DNA of 64,000 bases, from NCBI GenBank assembly GCA_963729075.1, contig CAVSMU010000003.1, forward strand, positions 248,001 to 312,000, given 5' to 3'. Below the pieces are notes generated by a model, which saw only the letters and a program-made list of their open reading frames with translations, made no database searches and had not been told where the DNA came from. Every line of letters starts with the position of its first letter. Position 1 is the first letter of the stretch. The position numbers were made by a program, and so were the translations under genes. The stretch is from WHSW01 sp963729075. GTDB lineage: Bacteria; Actinomycetota; Thermoleophilia; Solirubrobacterales; 70-9. Positions 61,402-64,000 of the stretch are shown one piece after another.

Positions 61402-62517
61402 CTAGTCGCGGTCGAGCGCCTGCTCGCGCCGCCGGCCCTGTAGGTGGGCGGCGACCAGCCACACGATCGCGGCGACGAGACCGAGTGGCACGAGCACCGC
61501 GAGGCTGACCAGGGCGACGCCGCCGATCGCCTCGAGCGCGCTCCCGGCGTCGTCGAGCGCGTCGCCGAGACTCCAGCCGCCGTCGTCGGAGGCGGCGCCG
61601 TTCGACGTCACTTCGACCGACACCGTCGCGAAGCGCCCCAGGCGCCGCACGTCCGCGACCTGGGCCTCGAGCGCGTCGGCGGTCGCCTCGAGCGAGTCGA
61701 TCCGCGACCGAGCGATCAACCGCTCCTCCCGCGTGTCGGCCCGGATCAGCTCAACCCTCGCGTCTCGAAGCCGGTCGAGGACACCCGCGAGTTCGCGCTG
61801 CGCGCGAACCGCCCGAGCGGTGATGTCCTCGCTTGCCTCCGTCCGCGAGATCACGTCGCCGAGCTCGGAGAGGTCGGTGAGCGTGGCGTCGAGCTCGCGG
61901 TAGGGGATCTCGAGCTCGAACGCGGCACGGGCGCCGTCCTCGTCGGTGGTCACCTGTGAGTCGACCACGATGCCGTCGTGGCGATCGGTGACCTCGACCA
62001 CCCCGTTCGCTACGTCCTGGACGTCCTCGGCCTCGGCGCCCAGGGTGAGCGCGGCGGTCGCGTCGACGATGCGCTGATCGGAGCCTCGGGCGACGCCCTC
62101 GTCGGCAGTTTGCGGTGCGGGGGCGTCGAGCTGCTGAGCCCCCGCTTGGGCCGGGGCGATCTCGGCTTCACCGGCCGCGCCGCCGCCGCCACCCGCCGAC
62201 TCCTCGGTCGGCGCCGACTCGCCGCCGCGATCCAGCACGACACCTTCGTCACCGCTCTGGCTGATCGCGACGGCGATCACGACGAGCACCACGGCCACCG
62301 ATCCCGCCGGCGCGAGCACGCGCCGCGGCGGCAGCGAGGTGAGCCGCTCCCGGACACGCCGCAGGATGCCGGCACCGCGGGGCGCGACGCTGCGGGGCCC
62401 GAGCCCGGCGTCGCGCGGAAACCCGGCCCCGGCCCACTCGTCGAGGCGGCGGGCGAAGTCGGGCTCCGGCGTGGGCCGCTCGGCCCGTACCTCGCGCTCC
62501 AGCTCCTCAATCCTCAT
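61402..62517 (-). CDS. DUF4349 protein with N-terminal cytoplasmic segment
   Basis: 371 residues. Residues 1-65 are cytoplasmic with an anti-sigma-like charged start (RIEELEREVRAERPTPEPD), then a membrane helix at about 70-88. The DUF4349 domain covers about 145-310 (DRHDGIVVDSQVTTD, IPYRELDATLTDLSELGDVI, a coiled coil RSRIDSLEATADALEAQV) and a second helix is at about 335-358. Its first 11 bases overlap the sigma factor gene. Likely a membrane partner of that sigma factor. Confidence 0.75.
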   Translation of the reverse strand: MRIEELEREVRAERPTPEPDFARRLDEWAGAGFPRDAGLGPRSVAPRGAGILRRVRERLTSLPPRRVLAPAGSVAVVLVVIAVAISQSGDEGVVLDRGGESAPTEESAGGGGGAAGEAEIAPAQAGAQQLDAPAPQTADEGVARGSDQRIVDATAALTLGAEAEDVQDVANGVVEVTDRHDGIVVDSQVTTDEDGARAAFELEIPYRELDATLTDLSELGDVISRTEASEDITARAVRAQRELAGVLDRLRDARVELIRADTREERLIARSRIDSLEATADALEAQVADVRRLGRFATVSVEVTSNGAASDDGGWSLGDALDDAGSALEAIGGVALVSLAVLVPLGLVAAIVWLVAAHLQGRRREQALDRD

Positions 62518-63091
62518 CGCACGCCTCCCTCAGTTTCTCGATCACGCGGTGCAGCCTGGTGCCGGCGTTCGACTCGCTGATCCCCAGCACGGTGGCGATC
62601 TCGGCGTTTCCCAGCCCGGCGAAGTACTTGAGCGCGACCAGCTCACGCTCGCGCGCCGAGAGCGCGCCCAGCGCGTTGCGCACCACGGAGCGCCGCAGCG
62701 CCGACTCGGCAGCCCGCTCGTGGGCACCGCCGGCGTCGTCGTCGATGGGCTCGCCGGAAAGCTCGGCATTGCGGCTGCGGCGACGGAGCTCGTCGAGCGC
62801 CGCGTTGCGGGCGATCCCAAACAGCCAGGCGCGGTGGGTGCCACGTTTGGGGTTGAAGCTCGACCGCCGCCGGTAGGCGCGCTCGAAGGCCTGTGCGGTC
62901 ACGTCCTCGGCGGCCGACCGGTCGCGCAGCATCCCGGCCACGTAGGCGAACAGGTCGTCGCGACTCGAGCGATAGAGCGCCTCGAAGGCCGCCTCGGCCT
63001 CCGTTGCCTCGGCCTCCGTTGGGGCCTCGATCGCGGGGGCGACGAGCGTCTCGGTCATGCCGGTACTACGGCGGTCGTCGCGATCCATCAC
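62507..63091 (-). CDS. ECF sigma factor
   Basis: 194 residues. Region 2 is ALYRSSRDDLFAYVAGML and AQAFERAYRRRSSFNP with the WLFGIARNAALDEL end; region 4 is LSARERELVALKYFAGLGNA and ATVLGISESNAGTRLHRV. ATG 63091; a second ATG at 63058 is possible. Overlaps the DUF4349 gene, which is the probable anti-sigma partner. Confidence 0.9.
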   Translation of the reverse strand: MMDRDDRRSTGMTETLVAPAIEAPTEAEATEAEAAFEALYRSSRDDLFAYVAGMLRDRSAAEDVTAQAFERAYRRRSSFNPKRGTHRAWLFGIARNAALDELRRRSRNAELSGEPIDDDAGGAHERAAESALRRSVVRNALGALSARERELVALKYFAGLGNAEIATVLGISESNAGTRLHRVIEKLREACDED

Positions 63092-63205
63092 AGGCAGTAT
63101 CGGCGGGGAGGCGGTGGCCCGGGCAATGGCGCGAAACTCGTCCCAGGGACGAGGAAAGCGCCAATCCCGCTGGACGCCACCCCTACGTGATTGACCCGCT
63201 GTTGC

Positions 63206-64000
63206 CTACGCCGCCCGCAGCATCGCCGCCGGCTCGGCCGCGCGCTCGCCGTACGCCCCCGCGCACGCCGCACGTATCGACGCCGCGACGATCTCGACCA
63301 GCCGGCGCAGGTCGGCCTTCGAGATCGCCAGGGGCGGCATCAGGACGACCGTGTCGCCGAGCGGGCGCACGATCGCGCCGCGCTCGCGGGCCTCGAGCGT
63401 GACCCGGTGCCCGAGCCGCGTGGCCGGGTCGTGCTCTCCCAGGTCGATCCCGACCATGAAGCCCCGGCCGCGCACCGCCGCCACCTCGGGCATCGCTGCG
63501 ACCTCGCGCAGCAACTCGCCGAGCAGGCGCATCTTCGGCTGCAGTCGCAGGAGCGTCTGCTCGGTGCGGAAGACCTCGAGGCTGGCCAGCGCCGCGGCGC
63601 AGCCGAGCGGGTTGCCGGTGAACGTGTGGCCGTGAAAGAACGTACGGCCATCCTCCGGCGCCCCCAGGAATCCCTCGTAGACGCGCTCGGTGGTCAGCGT
63701 CGCGGCGAGTGGCAGATACCCGCCGGTGAGTCCCTTGCCGAGGCAGAGGAAGTCGGGCGCCACCCGCTCCTGCTCGCAGGCGAACATGGTCCCGGTGCGC
63801 CCGAATCCGGTCGCGACCTCGTCCGCGATCAGGAACACCCCATGGGCCTCGGTCAGCTCGCGCAGGCGGCGCAGAAATCCGGGGGGCTGGACGCGGATTC
63901 CCGCGGCGCCCTGGACCAGCGGCTCGGCGACCACCGCGGCGACCTCCTCCGAGTGGAAGTCGAGCACTCGTGAGAGCGACTCGGCGTCGCCGGGCGCGAC
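63206..64000 (-). CDS. bioA: BioA, DAPA aminotransferase (3' part)
   Basis: 264 residues seen, running off the right edge. DEVATGFGRTG and LCLGKGLTGGYLP, with the PLP lysine K, and FFHGHTFTGNPLGCAAAL are BioA class III aminotransferase motifs. It makes DAPA in biotin synthesis. The 5' end lies beyond 64000. Convergence with nothing; 114 bases separate it from the sigma gene. Confidence 0.88.
   Translation of the reverse strand, partial: VAPGDAESLSRVLDFHSEEVAAVVAEPLVQGAAGIRVQPPGFLRRLRELTEAHGVFLIADEVATGFGRTGTMFACEQERVAPDFLCLGKGLTGGYLPLAATLTTERVYEGFLGAPEDGRTFFHGHTFTGNPLGCAAALASLEVFRTEQTLLRLQPKMRLLGELLREVAAMPEVAAVRGRGFMVGIDLGEHDPATRLGHRVTLEARERGAIVRPLGDTVVLMPPLAISKADLRRLVEIVAASIRAACAGAYGERAAEPAAMLRAA

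Overview
The window is GC-rich, densely coded DNA with many GTG, TTG and ATGA/GTGA-coupled starts, little intergenic space and almost no mobile DNA. Gene content is that of an aerobic actinobacterium: R2lox oxidase, DUF2277, a three-domain-type form I CO dehydrogenase, and an actinobacterial (group 1h type) [NiFe]-hydrogenase with DUF5947 and DUF6084. My best guess is the class Thermoleophilia, but that is inference from gene content and style. The theme is energy from trace gases: CO and H2 oxidation together with most of the molybdenum-cofactor supply that the CO enzyme needs.

Layout. 1-127: a probable tRNA(Pro) 3' end and a hairpin. 128-2683 (-): R2lox coupled to a DUF1059 protein, an NTF2-like protein and a stress protein with membrane tail. 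2718-6303: Mo-cofactor genes mogA, a single gene fusing MoaD-MoaE-MoaC, moeA, and divergent mobA. 6304-12375: methyltransferase, a molybdopterin oxidoreductase, cytochrome P450, DUF2277 and a papain-like protease. 12474-16642 (-): a molybdate operon (HTH-TOBE regulator, modA, modB, modC, lone TOBE, DUF6457, MOSC) with a 21-bp palindrome at its head. 16758-19229 (-): large secreted hydrolase. 19337-21075: moaA and a mocA-type nucleotidyltransferase preceded by a coupled 30-codon ORF. 21155-23544: arginase-like, frameshifted methyltransferase, YceI.

23569-35313 is the CO dehydrogenase locus: coxG, five consecutive small proteins each with one N-terminal membrane helix, coxM-coxS-coxL (form I signature AYRCSFR), coxE, and a stand-alone coxL fragment on the plus strand; facing them coxD, a second mocA, a CoxF/XdhC protein with an added YHS metal-binding domain, and an XdhC split into two genes. 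35403-39446 holds housekeeping and unknown genes including a Mn-type superoxide dismutase.

39586-54726 is a hydrogenase locus read in one direction: PadR regulator, hypC, a second HypC-like gene, hypD, hypE, small and large subunits, a NifU-Rieske-like protein whose Rieske part has four Cys, DUF5947, DUF6084, an unknown, the maturation protease, hypA (frameshifted), hypB, a tandem-SIS protein, hypF and a small unknown. 54775-57248 (-) is a block in which a lipoprotein gene and a parallel beta-helix gene are broken by many single-base shifts. 57522-64000: an MCE-protein N-terminal remnant, SCP2, glycolipid-binding-like, flavin/F420 oxidoreductase, Nudix, rubredoxin, DUF4349 with its ECF sigma factor, and the 3' part of bioA.

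How it fits together: molybdate uptake (Mod), MPT synthesis (MoaA, MoaDEC), Mo insertion (MogA, MoeA) and CMP addition (MocA) would feed CoxL, while the hyp genes build the hydrogenase; both enzymes would pass electrons to the aerobic respiratory chain. The strongest candidates for something undescribed are the five-gene membrane cassette between coxG and coxM, the CoxF-YHS fusion as a possible copper donor to the Mo-Cu site, the coxL fragment gene, the MoaD-E-C triple fusion and the all-Cys Rieske-like domain of the hydrogenase cluster.
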